Numbered from the stretch's first letter, positions 28,477-39,614 are shown. The stretch: DNA of 64,000 nucleotides from Deltaproteobacteria bacterium (GCA_005879805.1 VBKL01000053.1:1-64000); one strand, 5' to 3'. The notes: generated by a model from the sequence alone, not told the origin. Program-made: numbers and translations.

Positions 28477-29681
28477 CCCGGCAGAAGATCGTCCTCGCGT
28501 ACTCCGGCGGCCTCGACACGAGCATCCTCGTCCGCATCCTCAGCGACGACTACGGCTACGACGTCATCGCCTGCCACGCCGACGTCGGCGAGGCGAAGGA
28601 CAAGGAGTACCTCGCCATGCGCGCCCGCAAGGCCGGCGCCATCGCCTGCGAGGTGGTCGACGCGCAGGACGAGTTCGCGCGCGACTTCTGCTTCCCGGCG
28701 CTGCAAGCAAATGCGCTCTATCAAGGCGTCTATCCGCTCTCGGCGGCGCTTTCCCGGCCGCTCATCGCCCGGCACCTGGTCGCGGCGGCCCGCAAGCACG
28801 GCGCCACCGCGGTCGCCCACGGCGCCACCGGCAAGGGGAACGACCAGGTCCGCTTCGACCTCGCGGTGAAGGGCCTGGCGCCCGATCTCAAGATCGTCGC
28901 CCCGCAGCGCGAACGGAACATTTCCCGGGACGCTGCCCTCGAGTACGCCAAGCAGCATGGCATCGAGGTGCCGGCGACGAAGAAGAGCCCCTTCTCGATC
29001 GACGAGAATCTCTGGGGCCGCTCGATCGAGGGCGGCGTCCTCGAGGACCCCGATACCGAGCCGCCGGAAGAGGCCTTCGCCTGGACCAAGGCGTCGAAGG
29101 AAGCGCCCGACGCGCCGGCCTACCTCACCATCGGCTTCGAGCAGGGCCTGCCAGTGAGCCTCGACGGCAAGAAAGTGCCGCCTGCCCAGCTCATTACCCA
29201 GGTCGGCAAGGTCGCCGGCGACAACGGCGTCGGACGCATCGACCTGATGGAGGACCGCGTCGTCGGCATCAAGAGCCGAGAGACCTATGAGTGCCCGGCG
29301 TCGGTGGCGCTCATCGCCGCGCACCAGGACCTCGAGCGCTTCACCACGCTCCGCCAGTCGCTGCAGACCAAGGCCTTCCTCGACCAGAAGTACACGGAGC
29401 TGGTCTACGACGGCTTCTGGTACTCGCCCTTGCGCCACGCGATCGACGCCTTCAACACCGAGCACGCGAAGACCATCACCGGCCAGGTGACGCTCCGCTT
29501 CCACAAGGGATCGATGCGCGTCGTCCGGCGCTCGTCGGAGAACGGCGTCTACAACCACGGCCTCGCCACCTACGGAACCGGCGACAAGTTCGATCACCGC
29601 GCCGCGGAAGGATTCATCACCCTCCTCGGCCTCAGCCTCCACGAGTTCAGCCGCCTGCACGGCGGGGAAGAAGCTCCGTGA
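28473..29681 (+). CDS. argG: Argininosuccinate synthase
   Basis: KIVLAYSGGLDTSILVRIL...GATGKGNDQVRF...SIDENLWGRSIE. Confidence 0.96.
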   Translation: MTRQKIVLAYSGGLDTSILVRILSDDYGYDVIACHADVGEAKDKEYLAMRARKAGAIACEVVDAQDEFARDFCFPALQANALYQGVYPLSAALSRPLIARHLVAAARKHGATAVAHGATGKGNDQVRFDLAVKGLAPDLKIVAPQRERNISRDAALEYAKQHGIEVPATKKSPFSIDENLWGRSIEGGVLEDPDTEPPEEAFAWTKASKEAPDAPAYLTIGFEQGLPVSLDGKKVPPAQLITQVGKVAGDNGVGRIDLMEDRVVGIKSRETYECPASVALIAAHQDLERFTTLRQSLQTKAFLDQKYTELVYDGFWYSPLRHAIDAFNTEHAKTITGQVTLRFHKGSMRVVRRSSENGVYNHGLATYGTGDKFDHRAAEGFITLLGLSLHEFSRLHGGEEAP

Positions 29682-31111
29682 TCGTCGCCAAGACCGAAGC
29701 GGCCGGGGAGCGATCGCTGCTCCCCGAGGTGCTCGCTTTCACGAGCTCCCTGCCGCTCGATCGCAAACTCTTGCGCGAGGATCTGGTGGGGAGCCTCGCA
29801 CACCTGACGATGCTGGCGCGGACTGGCATCGTTCCGCGCGACGCGGCGCAAGCCATCCGTGAAGAGCTCTGCAAGATCTGGGCGGATGGCGAGCTATCTG
29901 CCGAGGAAGACGTCCACATGGCGGTCGAGGCTCGCATCGCCGCCCGCCTCGGCGAGCGTGCCGGGCTCCTCCACACGGCGCGGTCGCGCAACGATCAGGT
30001 GGCACTCGATCTGCGGCTGCACGTGCGCGATCAATGCGCACGGTCGCTCGAGGAGATCGCGCTTCTCGCCAAAGCGCTCGCGGCTCGCGCCCGGGCCGAG
30101 CCGGAGACGGTCCTTCCTTCCTACACCCACCGGCAGCGCGCCCAGCCCATCTCGCTCGCTTATCTTCTCTGCGGCTACGGGGCGATGTTCGTCCGCGACG
30201 CCGAGGCGCTGCGGTTCGTCCTGCAGGGCTGCGGCGCGCTTCCGCTCGGCGTCGGCGCCATCGCCGGGACCTCGTTTCCCATCGACCGCGAGATGGTCCG
30301 CAAGCTGTTGCGCTTCGAGCGGCTCACCTCCAACGGCCTCGACACGGTCGGCGATCGCGATTTCGCGCTCGACTTCGCCTACGCGACCGCGCGGTCGCTG
30401 CTCCATGCTTCGCGGGTCGCGACGGACATGGTCGACTTCTCCAGCGCGGAGTTCGGCTACGCGCGCCTCGACGGCGACATCGCCTGCGGCTCCTCGATGA
30501 TGCCGCAGAAGCGCAATCCGGACCTCTTCGAGATCATCCGCGGCAAGTCGGGCCAGGCAGTGGGAAACCTCACTTCGCTCCTCGTCACGCTGAAGGGCCT
30601 TCCCGGCGGCTACAACCGGGACCTCCAAGAAGACCGCGCTCCGCTCCTCGAGACGGGACCGTTGTTGACGTCGGTGCTCGGCATGCTCCGCCTCGGCCTC
30701 GAGCACGTGCGCTTCGATCCCGTCCGGACTCTCGCCGCGGTGGAGAGCGACTTCATGCAGGCGACCGATCTGGCCGAGGCGCTCGCCCAGAAGGGCGTCC
30801 CGTTCCGGACCGCCTACCAGGCCGTCGGACGGCTGGTGCGGGCTTGCCAGGAACGCGGCCTTCCGCTCGCGAAAGCGACGCCGGAGATGGCCCGCGAAGC
30901 GGACCCGCGCATCGACGCCGAGGTGCTGCGCGCCTGCGATCCTCGCGCTTCCATCGGCCGCAAGCGGAACGCGGGCGGCACCGGCCCCGACTCGGTGCAG
31001 GCGCAAATCGCGGCCCTGGAGGCCGATGCCGAAAAAGCCTCCGCCGCCGCGAAAGCCGTCCCGCGACTCGACGACCTCTTCTCCGACCTGTCGAAAACGG
31101 AGTTGCGATGA
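29678..31111 (+). CDS. argH: Argininosuccinate lyase
   Basis: HTARSRNDQVALDLRLHVRD...PSYTHRQRAQPIS...GSSMMPQKRNPD; GTG start overlaps argG stop. Confidence 0.95.
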   Translation: MIVAKTEAAGERSLLPEVLAFTSSLPLDRKLLREDLVGSLAHLTMLARTGIVPRDAAQAIREELCKIWADGELSAEEDVHMAVEARIAARLGERAGLLHTARSRNDQVALDLRLHVRDQCARSLEEIALLAKALAARARAEPETVLPSYTHRQRAQPISLAYLLCGYGAMFVRDAEALRFVLQGCGALPLGVGAIAGTSFPIDREMVRKLLRFERLTSNGLDTVGDRDFALDFAYATARSLLHASRVATDMVDFSSAEFGYARLDGDIACGSSMMPQKRNPDLFEIIRGKSGQAVGNLTSLLVTLKGLPGGYNRDLQEDRAPLLETGPLLTSVLGMLRLGLEHVRFDPVRTLAAVESDFMQATDLAEALAQKGVPFRTAYQAVGRLVRACQERGLPLAKATPEMAREADPRIDAEVLRACDPRASIGRKRNAGGTGPDSVQAQIAALEADAEKASAAAKAVPRLDDLFSDLSKTELR

Positions 31112-31998
31112 AGCGCGATTTCTTGCGGCTCTCGGACTTCACCGCCAGCGAGTACACGGCGCTGTTCCGGCGGGCCGCCGAGCTGAAGGCGGCGCGGGCC
31201 AGCGGGCAGATCGTCCGCACGCTGACCGCCAAGACCTTGCTCCTGCTGTTCGAGAAGAACTCGACGCGCACCCGGCTCTCCTTCGAGGCGGCGATCGGAC
31301 AGCTGGGCGGGACGGCGATCACCTTGCCGATGCAGGAATCGCAGGTCTCGCGCGGCGAAACGCTCGCCGACACAGCCGCGGTCGCCTCGCGCTACGTCGA
31401 CGCCATCGTCTACCGCACGCACGGCGACGACCGGCTCCGCGAGCTGGCGAAGAGCGCCACCGTCCCCGTCATCAACGGCCTGAGCGACGGCGGACATCCG
31501 GTGCAGATCCTCGCCGACCTCTTCACGGTCACCGAACGGTTCGGATCGCTGCGCGGCCGGATCATCGCCTGGGTCGGCGACGGCGCCTCGAACATGGCGC
31601 TTTCCTGGATCGAGGCGGCGCCCATTTTCGGGTTCACGCTGCGTATCAGCGCTCCCGAGGGGTTCCGCCCCCCCAAGGCCGGTATTTTCGAGACCGTGAA
31701 CGACCCGTCCGTAGCGGTACGGGGTGCCCACGTGGTCACCACCGACGTCTGGGTCAGCATGGGGCAGGAGAAGGAAGCGGCCGAAAGGAAACGCGCTTTT
31801 TCCGGGTATTGCGTGGACGAGGCCCTCCTTGGGCGGGCGCTGCCCGAGGCAATCGTTTTGCACTGCCTTCCGGCGCATCGCGGCGAGGAGATCACCGCGG
31901 GCGTCCTCGACGGGCCGCGTTCCGCCGTCCTCGACGAGGCGGAGAACCGGATGCACGTGCAGAAGGCGCTGCTCGAAGCGCTCTTGCTGCGCCGCTGA
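31108..31998 (+). CDS. argF: Ornithine carbamoyltransferase
   Basis: FEKNSTRTRLSFEAAIGQLGG...HPVQILADLFTV...HCLPAHRGEEI. Confidence 0.95.
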   Translation: MKRDFLRLSDFTASEYTALFRRAAELKAARASGQIVRTLTAKTLLLLFEKNSTRTRLSFEAAIGQLGGTAITLPMQESQVSRGETLADTAAVASRYVDAIVYRTHGDDRLRELAKSATVPVINGLSDGGHPVQILADLFTVTERFGSLRGRIIAWVGDGASNMALSWIEAAPIFGFTLRISAPEGFRPPKAGIFETVNDPSVAVRGAHVVTTDVWVSMGQEKEAAERKRAFSGYCVDEALLGRALPEAIVLHCLPAHRGEEITAGVLDGPRSAVLDEAENRMHVQKALLEALLLRR

Positions 31999-32040
31999 AA
32001 CGTTCGGCTTGCGGCCGGGAGCGGCGATCCGTTAGCTTCC

Positions 32041-33135
32041 GTGCCCATGAACCGACGCGAATTCCTCGGTGGTGCGGCCGTCCTGGCAACGTTCCCCTGG
32101 CGCCGGCTGCTCGCGGATGACGTTCAGTCCTCCCAAGCGCCCTGGCGCACCTTCGAGACCACGACCCGCGTCGAAGTAGTGAAGCCCGAGGGCATCTCGC
32201 GCGTCTGGCTGCCCTTGCCGATGGGCGGAGACACCGACTGGCAGCGCGCCCTCGGCAATACCTGGAACGGCAACGCGAAGAAGATGGAGGCGGTCAAGGT
32301 CGGCAGGGAATCCGCGGCGATGCTCTATGCCGAGTGGGCCTCCGGTAGCGAGTCGCCCTTCGTCGAGCTGAAGAGCAAGTTCACGACGCGCGATCGCGCG
32401 GTGGATCTCAGCGCGGCGCGGGCGTCGGCACCGCAACTGAGCAAGGAAGAGATCGCGCTGTATACCGCGCCGACCGAGTACATCCCTTGCGACGGTCTCA
32501 TCCGGGAGACGGCGCTCATGCGCGCCGCCAAGGGCGCCCAGACCGACCTCGAGAAGGGCCGCGCCATCTACGAATGGATCGTGCAGCACACGGCCCGCGA
32601 TCCGAAGACCAAGGGTTGCGGGACCGGAAACGTCAAGGCGATGCTCGAAAGCGGCAATCTCGGCGGCAAGTGCGCCGACCTGAACGGCCTCTTCGTGGGA
32701 ATGTGCCGCTCGCTCGGCATTCCCGCGCGCGACGTCTACGGAATCCGCGTCGCCAGCTCGAAGCTCGGCTACAAGAGCCTGGGCGCGAACACTTCGACCA
32801 TCACCAAGGCGCAGCACTGCCGCGCGGAGTTCTTCGCCGAGGGAATCGGCTGGGTGCCGGTCGATCCCGCCGACGTGCGCAAGGTGATGCTGGAGGAGCC
32901 TCCCGGGAACCTGCCGCTGCAGGACGCGAAGGTGGAAGCCGCCCACAAGCGTCTGTTCGGCTCCTGGGAGATGAACTGGCTCGCCTTGAACACCGCCCAG
33001 GACGTCGTCCTCCCCAATTCGAAGGGTCCCAAGCTCCCGTTCTTCATGTATCCGAACGGTGAGTCGGGCGGAGAGCGGCTCGACTCGCTGGAGCCCGACA
33101 AGTTCAAGTACGCCATCACCGCCGCCGAGGTGTGA
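32041..33135 (+). CDS. Transglutaminase-like domain protein with Tat-type signal
   Basis: MNRREFLGGAAVLA; NLGGKCADLNGLFVGMCRSLGIPARDVYGIRVA...HCRAEFFAEGIGWVPVDPADV. Confidence 0.88.
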   Translation: MPMNRREFLGGAAVLATFPWRRLLADDVQSSQAPWRTFETTTRVEVVKPEGISRVWLPLPMGGDTDWQRALGNTWNGNAKKMEAVKVGRESAAMLYAEWASGSESPFVELKSKFTTRDRAVDLSAARASAPQLSKEEIALYTAPTEYIPCDGLIRETALMRAAKGAQTDLEKGRAIYEWIVQHTARDPKTKGCGTGNVKAMLESGNLGGKCADLNGLFVGMCRSLGIPARDVYGIRVASSKLGYKSLGANTSTITKAQHCRAEFFAEGIGWVPVDPADVRKVMLEEPPGNLPLQDAKVEAAHKRLFGSWEMNWLALNTAQDVVLPNSKGPKLPFFMYPNGESGGERLDSLEPDKFKYAITAAEV

Positions 33136-33602
33136 TGGCGCTCGTCGTCGCCGCGCTCCTCGCCGCGGCGCCGCCGCTCCACTTGAAGGACACGACCGGC
33201 GCCCCGCACCGCCTCTCCGATTACCGGGGCAAGGTGGTGCTGGTGAATTTCTGGGCGACGTGGTGCGAGCCGTGCCGCGAGGAGCTCCCCAGCATCGAGC
33301 GCCTCCGCGCCGCTCTCGCGGACCGGCGGTTCGCGGTGCTCGCGGTACAGATGGGCGGCAGCCCGCGGACGGCGCGCGACATCGCCGCCACGCTCGGGCT
33401 GCACTTCCCGTTGCTCATGGACGGCGACTCGAGCGCGTCGGCGGCGTGGAAGGTGAACGTGCTGCCGACGAGCTTCCTCGTCGGTCCGGACGGCGTGGTC
33501 GCGCTGAGCCACGTCGGCGAAGTGGACTGGTCGAGCGGCGAATGGCGCCGAAAGGTCGAGGCGCTGCTGCCGCGCATCGAGAAGCGGGCCCGCAGGCAAT
33601 AG
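33132..33602 (+). CDS. TlpA-like thioredoxin-fold protein
   Basis: YRGKVVLVNFWATWCEPCREELPSIERL. Confidence 0.9.
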   Translation: MMALVVAALLAAAPPLHLKDTTGAPHRLSDYRGKVVLVNFWATWCEPCREELPSIERLRAALADRRFAVLAVQMGGSPRTARDIAATLGLHFPLLMDGDSSASAAWKVNVLPTSFLVGPDGVVALSHVGEVDWSSGEWRRKVEALLPRIEKRARRQ

Positions 33603-33609
33603 CGCCGGC

Positions 33610-34287
33610 TCAGGCCGGGTGCGGTTCGGCGCTCCCGACCCGCCATCCCAGCCAGATCACCGCCACGGCCATCAGCGCGATGACCAGGGCGCTGCTGATG
33701 CGCGAGAGCGTGGCGAAGAGCGAGAGCGTGCCGCCGGGAAGTCCCGTGAAGGCGAGGCCGACCATGGGAAGCACCGGGGCGCCGCAGCCCGCCAGCGAGC
33801 AGGGCCCCACGGTGAGCCCGAAGGCGCCGGTCATGACTCCCAGGAGCCCGGCAGGTCGCGCGGCCCCGGACACGCCCGCCTGGGTCGTCATTGGCTGGTG
33901 CCGGCCATACGACCAGAGCGCGAAGTAGGCGCCGAAAACCAGGGCCGTGCAGAGGATCCGCGCGATGGTCGGGACGTCGATGATGAATCCCCAGTCGATC
34001 CCTTCGGTCCCGTCGGCGCTCGCCCAGGCGATGGTCAGGTGGGACAGGAAGTCGAGCTTGGCCGAGAGCGGCTGGTCCGAGCCGATGTAATCGGGCAAGC
34101 GCCGGAGCCAGGGGTTGAAGGTGAAGAAGTCGGCCGGCCGTCGGACCAGCGACAGGAGGGCCACCGGCGCGACCAGATTGAAGACCGCGACGGCGGCCGC
34201 TACCCCGAGGAGCACCCCGGCCCGGGAACGCACCGCAGCGGAGATTCCGCGGCGCGTCTGCGCAATCGCGGTCGAGGCCGTGGTCAT
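33610..34287 (-). CDS. Hypothetical multi-pass membrane protein
   Basis: MTTASTAIAQTRRGISAAVRSRAGVLLGVAAAVAVFNLVAPVALLSL...several hydrophobic segments. Confidence 0.72.
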   Translation of the reverse strand: MTTASTAIAQTRRGISAAVRSRAGVLLGVAAAVAVFNLVAPVALLSLVRRPADFFTFNPWLRRLPDYIGSDQPLSAKLDFLSHLTIAWASADGTEGIDWGFIIDVPTIARILCTALVFGAYFALWSYGRHQPMTTQAGVSGAARPAGLLGVMTGAFGLTVGPCSLAGCGAPVLPMVGLAFTGLPGGTLSLFATLSRISSALVIALMAVAVIWLGWRVGSAEPHPA

Positions 34288-34337
34288 CGTATGCTCCGGC
34301 CTGCGGCCCGCCCGTCGCAGGCACAGCCCGCTCCTCC
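34288..34337 (-). repeat. Dispersed repeat copy A
   Basis: cgtatgctccggcctgcggcccgcccgtcgcaggcacagcccgctcctcc; matches copies at 39470 and 57125. Confidence 0.88.
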
Positions 34338-34371
34338 ATCGAGGCGATGAGCCTATCCGAGGAGGGCTTGG

Positions 34372-34491
34372 ATGGCCACGGAAACCGGCGCCACTGGCGC
34401 CGATCCTCGCAGTCGGGGCGACCCGGGACCCACACCGGCGCCCCCGGCGCCACACGACCACTGGCTGGCCCCCAATGGTTTGAAGACATAG
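34372..34491 (+). CDS. Possible 39-aa small protein
   Basis: GAGGAGGG Shine-Dalgarno-like run 6 nt before ATG: MATETGATGADPRSRGDPGPTPAPPAPHDHWLAPNGLKT*. Confidence 0.3.
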   Translation: MATETGATGADPRSRGDPGPTPAPPAPHDHWLAPNGLKT

Positions 34492-34525
34492 CAAGGCGCC
34501 TCTCTCGTGTAGAGTCGACCCTGCC

Positions 34526-35842
34526 GTGCGAGCTCCGTTGTCCCGATCGCCGCTCCTTCCCTACGCGGAAGAATTGGAACCGTTGCAGCGCCGGGCGCTG
34601 CGCACGGCCTGCCTCATCGCGGCATTCTGCATCGTCGCCTTCTCCGCGCTCGATCGGGTGCTGGCGCCCGCAGCCTGGCTGAGTCTTCTCGGGCTCCGCG
34701 CGATCGCCGGAGCGTTGCTTCTCGGCATCGAGCGGTGGCTGCGCAACGAGCGGGCCCGATTCGAGCCCGCCGTCGCGGCGGTGATCTTCGTCCTCGCCAC
34801 CACGCTGTCGGCCGGGACCCTCAGAACGGGCGGGGTGCACTCCCCGTATCCCTACTCGGCGCTGCTCATCATCCTCGGGACCTCGATCCTCCTGCCTCTC
34901 CGCCCGGTGCAGGCGGCGTGGATCCACCTGGAGATGATCGGCATCACCCTTCTTCCGCTCGTACCGCTGGCCGTCACTCGCGAGGACCATCTCGCCCTGG
35001 CCGCGCGCGCCTCGTTCCTCGTCTGCGGCGTCCTGCTCGGCGTAGCGGGTACGCACGTCCACGACGGCCTTCGCCGTCGCGAGCACCTCGCGCGCGCGGA
35101 GTTCGCCCGGCACGTCGGCCTCGTCAATCTCGGCACGCTCGCCGGCGGGCTGGCGCACGAGCTGTCCAATCCTCTCTCCGCGCTGTCGGCGCAGCTCGAG
35201 CTGCTCGAGCTCGAGCTTCCCGTCGCCCACCGCGACCTGGTCGGCGACGCGCAGGGCTCCGTCTCGCGCATGCGGTCGGTGATCGAAGCGATGCGCCGGG
35301 GCGCCCGGTTCTCGGACGACGAGCAGCGCGAGGTCGATCTGCCGCTCGAGATCGAAGGGTCGCTGGTACTGTTCACCGGCCGCCTCGATCGCCGCGTGCA
35401 GATCGTCCGCGAATTCGGCGACCTTCCCCCGGTCCGGTGCCAGCCGACGCTCATCGGCCAGGTGCTCGTCAACCTCGTCGCCAACGCGGCCGACGCCCTG
35501 CAGGGCCGGCCCGGAGCGCGGATCGCGCTGCGCACGCTCTGCGCCAACGGCCAGGCCGTCGTCGAGGTCGAAGACAACGGACCGGGCGTTCCCGCCGATC
35601 AGCGCGACAAGATTTTTGAACCATTCGTCTCCACCAAGGGCGCTGCCGGCAACGGCCTGGGGCTCTGGATCTCCGCGGAAATCGCCCGGCGTCACGGTGG
35701 AAGCCTGACGGTGGACGCGGCGCGCGGCGGAGGAGCCCTGTTCCGGCTGACGCTGCCAATCCGCCGGAACCCCGCGAAGATCGACGAGGAGCGCGCCGAG
35801 CGACACTCGGCCGCATCGCCCCGCCCGGCGACGACTCACTGA
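34526..35842 (+). CDS. Membrane sensor histidine kinase
   Basis: LAHELSNPLSALSAQLELL (H box), NLVANAADALQG, VEDNGPGVPADQRDKIFEPFVSTK, GNGLGLWI. Confidence 0.9.
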   Translation: MRAPLSRSPLLPYAEELEPLQRRALRTACLIAAFCIVAFSALDRVLAPAAWLSLLGLRAIAGALLLGIERWLRNERARFEPAVAAVIFVLATTLSAGTLRTGGVHSPYPYSALLIILGTSILLPLRPVQAAWIHLEMIGITLLPLVPLAVTREDHLALAARASFLVCGVLLGVAGTHVHDGLRRREHLARAEFARHVGLVNLGTLAGGLAHELSNPLSALSAQLELLELELPVAHRDLVGDAQGSVSRMRSVIEAMRRGARFSDDEQREVDLPLEIEGSLVLFTGRLDRRVQIVREFGDLPPVRCQPTLIGQVLVNLVANAADALQGRPGARIALRTLCANGQAVVEVEDNGPGVPADQRDKIFEPFVSTKGAAGNGLGLWISAEIARRHGGSLTVDAARGGGALFRLTLPIRRNPAKIDEERAERHSAASPRPATTH

Positions 35843-35903
35843 ACCCGTGGTATGTAGACGGTCCTACGAGATCGAACGATTCCCGCCCATCCCGGAGTCA
35901 TGA

Positions 35904-36272
35904 GTGGCATCCATCGCGGATATCGTGACCGATTACCAGGCCGCCAAGAAGGCCTATGAGAACGCTGCCTTTCGCGCGCGCGACTTCGCGGGCGTCCCCT
36001 GGACGGGGCAATCGCTGGAAATCGCCGGACGGGCGGTGAAGGCCGCAGCGAACGCCGTCCAGGCCGCGCGGCTCGCCGCCGAAGCGCGCGACAAGCTCGG
36101 GCCCGAGATGACGGAGAAGCTCCTCGAAGCAGCCTGCGCGGCCGCGACGTTTGCCGCCGACGCGGCCAAGCGGGCCTGCGGGCTCACCGTCGAGGTGGCG
36201 ATCCCCGCTTCCGCCGAAGGGGCAAGTCGAACTACTTCGCGGCCTGGTAATCCTGCAGCGCCTTCACCGTGA
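35904..36272 (+). CDS. Hypothetical Ala-rich protein
   Basis: 122 aa ORF, overlaps convergent carB 3' end by 41 bp. Confidence 0.5.
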   Translation: MASIADIVTDYQAAKKAYENAAFRARDFAGVPWTGQSLEIAGRAVKAAANAVQAARLAAEARDKLGPEMTEKLLEAACAAATFAADAAKRACGLTVEVAIPASAEGASRTTSRPGNPAAPSP

Positions 36273-39200
36273 GCGGTCCCTGCTGCAGCGCCTCGATGGC
36301 GGCGACCGCCGCGCGGCAGCTGGTCAGCGCCGTGAAATACGGAATCCCGTGCATCAGCGTCTCGCGACGGATGCTGTAGCTGTCGGCGATCGCCTGCTTG
36401 CCCGAAGTGGTGTTGAAGACGAGCGAGATCTCGCCGTCGATGATCTTGTCGACGATGTGCGGGCGGCCCTCGGCGACCTTGAGCACCGGCGTCGCGGGGA
36501 CGCCCTTCTCGCGCAAATAGCGCGCCGTGCCGCTCGTCGCGACGATCTCGAAACTGCACGCCACCAGCCGCCGCGCCAGGTCGACGATGCCCGCCTTGTC
36601 CTCGTCGCGAACGGAGATGAACACCTTCCCGCGCACCGGCAATCCGTTCCCGGCCGCGATCTGCGCTTTCGCGAAAGCACGCGCGAACGAGTCATCGATG
36701 CCCATCACCTCGCCCGTCGACCGCATCTCCGGGCCGAGAATGGTGTCGGCGCGCGAGAAGCGGTGGAAGGGAAAGACCGCTTCCTTCACGCTCAGGTGCT
36801 TCGGCACGAAGGTCTTGTCGATCCTCTGATCGGCCAGCGACTTTCCCACCGCGCAGAGCGCCGCGACTTTCGCCCAGGGAATACCGGTCGCCTTGCCGAC
36901 GAAGGGAACCGTCCGCGAAGCGCGCGGGTTGGCCTCGAGGATGTAGATGCGGCCGCCCTGCACGGCGAACTGCACGTTCATCAGGCCGACGACGCGCAGA
37001 TGCCGCGCGAGGGCCATGGCCTGCCGCGAGATCTCCTCGATGGTCCTGGCGTCGAGGCTGAAGGGCGGCAGGCAGCAAGCTGAGTCTCCCGAGTGGATTC
37101 CCGCCTCCTCGATATGCTCCATCACCCCGCAGACCACGTACCGTTCGCCGTCGCCGACGCAGTCGACGTCGACCTCGATGGCGTCCTTGAGGAAGCGGTC
37201 GATGAGGATCGGTCGCTCCTCGGAAGCTTCCACGGCCTCGGTCGCGTAGGTAGTGAGGCCCTCGTCGTCGTGCACCACCTGCATCGCCCGGCCGCCGAGC
37301 ACGAAGCTCGGCCGCACCATCACCGGGTAGCCGATGCGTTGCGCGGTGGCGAGCGCCTCGTCGCGCGAGTGCGCAACGCCGTTCTCGGGTTGCAGCAATC
37401 GCAGATCTTCGACGACGCGGGCGAAGCGCTCGCGGTCTTCGGCGGCGTCGATGGCCTCGACGCTGGTCCCGAGGATCTTGATGCCGGCGTCGAGCAGGCC
37501 CTGCGCGAGCTTGAGCGGCGTCTGCCCACCGAACTGGACGATGGCCCCGATCGGCTTCTCGACGCGCGCGATTTCCACCACGTCCTCGAGCGTGAGCGGC
37601 TCGAAGTAGAGGCGATCGCTCGTGTCGTAATCGGTGGAGACCGTCTCGGGGTTGCAATTGACCATGAGGGTCTCGAACCCCGCCTCGCGCAGCGCGAACG
37701 AAGCCTGCACGCAGCAGTAATCGAACTCCACGCCCTGGCCGATGCGGTTCGGCCCGGACCCGAGGATGAGCACCTTCTTGCGCGCGTCGGGGCGCACCTC
37801 GTCCTCGTCCTCATAGGAGGAATAGAGGTACGGCGTGTTGGCCTCGAATTCCGCGGCGCAGGTATCGACGCGTTTGAAGACGGGATGGAGCTTCTGCGCC
37901 TCCCGCTGCCTGGTCACCTCCGACTCGGACCGGCGCGTCAGCCGCGCGAGCCGCTTGTCGGAGAACCCGAGCCGTTTCCATTGGACCAGGTCGGGAATCG
38001 CGGCGCCGCGCGGGGCGCGGGCGATCTCCTCCTCGGCCTGGACGAGCGCCTCGATCTCGCGGAGGAACCAGGGATCGATGGCGGAAAGCTGCGTCAGTTC
38101 CTGGGTGGACAGGCCCGCCCGGTAGGCCTCGGCCACCCAGAAGATGCGATCCGGCGTGGCCGTCTTCACCTGGCTGCGGATGCGAGCCTCGTCCTGCGCC
38201 GTGTACGGAGCGCGCGGACCATCGCGGCCGAGCGGGCTCGCAAGCCCCGCCGTTCCATTCTCCAAGGACCGCAGCGCCTTCTGCAGCGCCTGGGAGAAGG
38301 TGCGGCCGATCGACATCACCTCGCCCACCGACTTCATGCTGGTGGTGAGGGTCCGATCGGCGTGCGGGAACTTCTCGAAGTTGAAGCGCGGGATCTTGAC
38401 TACGCAGTAATCGATGGCGGGCTCGAACGAGCTGGGCGTCGACTTGGTGATGTCGTTCTGGATCTCGTCGAGCGTGTAGCCGACGGCGAGCTTGGCGGCG
38501 ATGCGCGCGATGGGAAATCCCGTCGCCTTGCTGGCGAGCGCGGAGCTGCGCGAGACGCGCGGGTTCATCTCGATGACGACGATGCGCCCGTCCCGGGGGT
38601 TCACGCCGAACTGGATGTTGGAGCCGCCCGTCTCGACGCCGATGGCGCGGATCACCTTGCGGGCGAGATCGCGCATGTGCTGGTACTCGACGTCGGAGAG
38701 CGTCTGCTGGGGAGCGACGGTGATCGAGTCGCCGGTGTGGACGCCCATCGGGTCGACGTTCTCGATCGAGCAGATGATGACGACGTTGTCCTTGTTGTCG
38801 CGCATCACCTCGAGCTCGAATTCCTTCCAGCCGAGAACGCTCTCCTCGATGAGCACCTCGTGGACCGGGCTGTAGGAGAGCGCCCGCGCGCCGATGTCCT
38901 GGAGCTCGTCGCGGTTGTAGGCGATGCCGCCGCCTAGGCCGCCGAGGGTGAAGCTCGGCCGCAGGATCAAGGGAAAGCCCAGCTCGCCTCCGTAGCGGAC
39001 CACGTCGTCGAGACTGCGGGCGACGCCGCTCTTCGGGACGTCGACCCCGATGGCGGTCATCGTGTCCTTGAAGCGCTGGCGGTCCTCGGCCTTCTCGATG
39101 GCGTCGAGCTGCGCTCCGATGAGCTGGGTCCCGTAGCGCGCCAGCACGCCCTCTTTGGCGAGGCGGACGGCGAGGTTCAGCGCGGTCTGTCCGCCGAGCG

Positions 39201-39465
39201 TAGGAAGGACGGCGTCCGGCCGCTCGACGGCCAGGATGCGCTCGGCCGCTTCCACGGTGATGGGCTCGATATACGTGCGGTCGGCCCACTCGGCGTCGGT
39301 CATGATCGTCGCCGGGTTGGAGTTGAGCAGGATGGTGCGATACCCCTCCTCGCGCAGCGCCTTGAGGGCCTGCACTCCGGAGTAGTCGAATTCGCACGCC
39401 TGCCCGATGACGATGGGGCCGGAGCCCAGGAGCAGGATGGACCTGAGGTCGGTTCTTCTGGGCAT
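36232..39465 (-). CDS. carB: Carbamoyl-phosphate synthase large subunit
   Basis: 1077 aa; [43 protein letters not shown]... duplicated ATP-grasp halves. Confidence 0.97.
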   Translation of the reverse strand: MPRRTDLRSILLLGSGPIVIGQACEFDYSGVQALKALREEGYRTILLNSNPATIMTDAEWADRTYIEPITVEAAERILAVERPDAVLPTLGGQTALNLAVRLAKEGVLARYGTQLIGAQLDAIEKAEDRQRFKDTMTAIGVDVPKSGVARSLDDVVRYGGELGFPLILRPSFTLGGLGGGIAYNRDELQDIGARALSYSPVHEVLIEESVLGWKEFELEVMRDNKDNVVIICSIENVDPMGVHTGDSITVAPQQTLSDVEYQHMRDLARKVIRAIGVETGGSNIQFGVNPRDGRIVVIEMNPRVSRSSALASKATGFPIARIAAKLAVGYTLDEIQNDITKSTPSSFEPAIDYCVVKIPRFNFEKFPHADRTLTTSMKSVGEVMSIGRTFSQALQKALRSLENGTAGLASPLGRDGPRAPYTAQDEARIRSQVKTATPDRIFWVAEAYRAGLSTQELTQLSAIDPWFLREIEALVQAEEEIARAPRGAAIPDLVQWKRLGFSDKRLARLTRRSESEVTRQREAQKLHPVFKRVDTCAAEFEANTPYLYSSYEDEDEVRPDARKKVLILGSGPNRIGQGVEFDYCCVQASFALREAGFETLMVNCNPETVSTDYDTSDRLYFEPLTLEDVVEIARVEKPIGAIVQFGGQTPLKLAQGLLDAGIKILGTSVEAIDAAEDRERFARVVEDLRLLQPENGVAHSRDEALATAQRIGYPVMVRPSFVLGGRAMQVVHDDEGLTTYATEAVEASEERPILIDRFLKDAIEVDVDCVGDGERYVVCGVMEHIEEAGIHSGDSACCLPPFSLDARTIEEISRQAMALARHLRVVGLMNVQFAVQGGRIYILEANPRASRTVPFVGKATGIPWAKVAALCAVGKSLADQRIDKTFVPKHLSVKEAVFPFHRFSRADTILGPEMRSTGEVMGIDDSFARAFAKAQIAAGNGLPVRGKVFISVRDEDKAGIVDLARRLVACSFEIVATSGTARYLREKGVPATPVLKVAEGRPHIVDKIIDGEISLVFNTTSGKQAIADSYSIRRETLMHGIPYFTALTSCRAAVAAIEALQQGPLTVKALQDYQAAK

Positions 39466-39469
39466 CTAC

Positions 39470-39521
39470 CGTATGCTCCGCCCTGCGGGCTCCGCCCGTC
39501 GCAGGCAAAGCCCGCTCCTCC
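39470..39521 (-). repeat. Dispersed repeat copy B
   Basis: cgtatgctccgccctgcgggctccgcccgtcgcaggcaaagcccgctcctcc, four bases 5' of carB ATG. Confidence 0.9.
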
Positions 39522-39614
39522 GAAAGCACCCGACTAGCACGGAACGGGGCGCGGCCGAAGCACGGATTCGGCGCTGTTGACGGGCGGTCCTCCGGCTCGC
39601 TACGGATAGGACAA

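Noticed and set aside
37093-38937. 614-aa plus-strand ORF antisense to carB
   Set aside because: Low-complexity, no family resemblance; GC-rich antisense shadow of a clear CarB gene. Same reasoning for 36151..37083.
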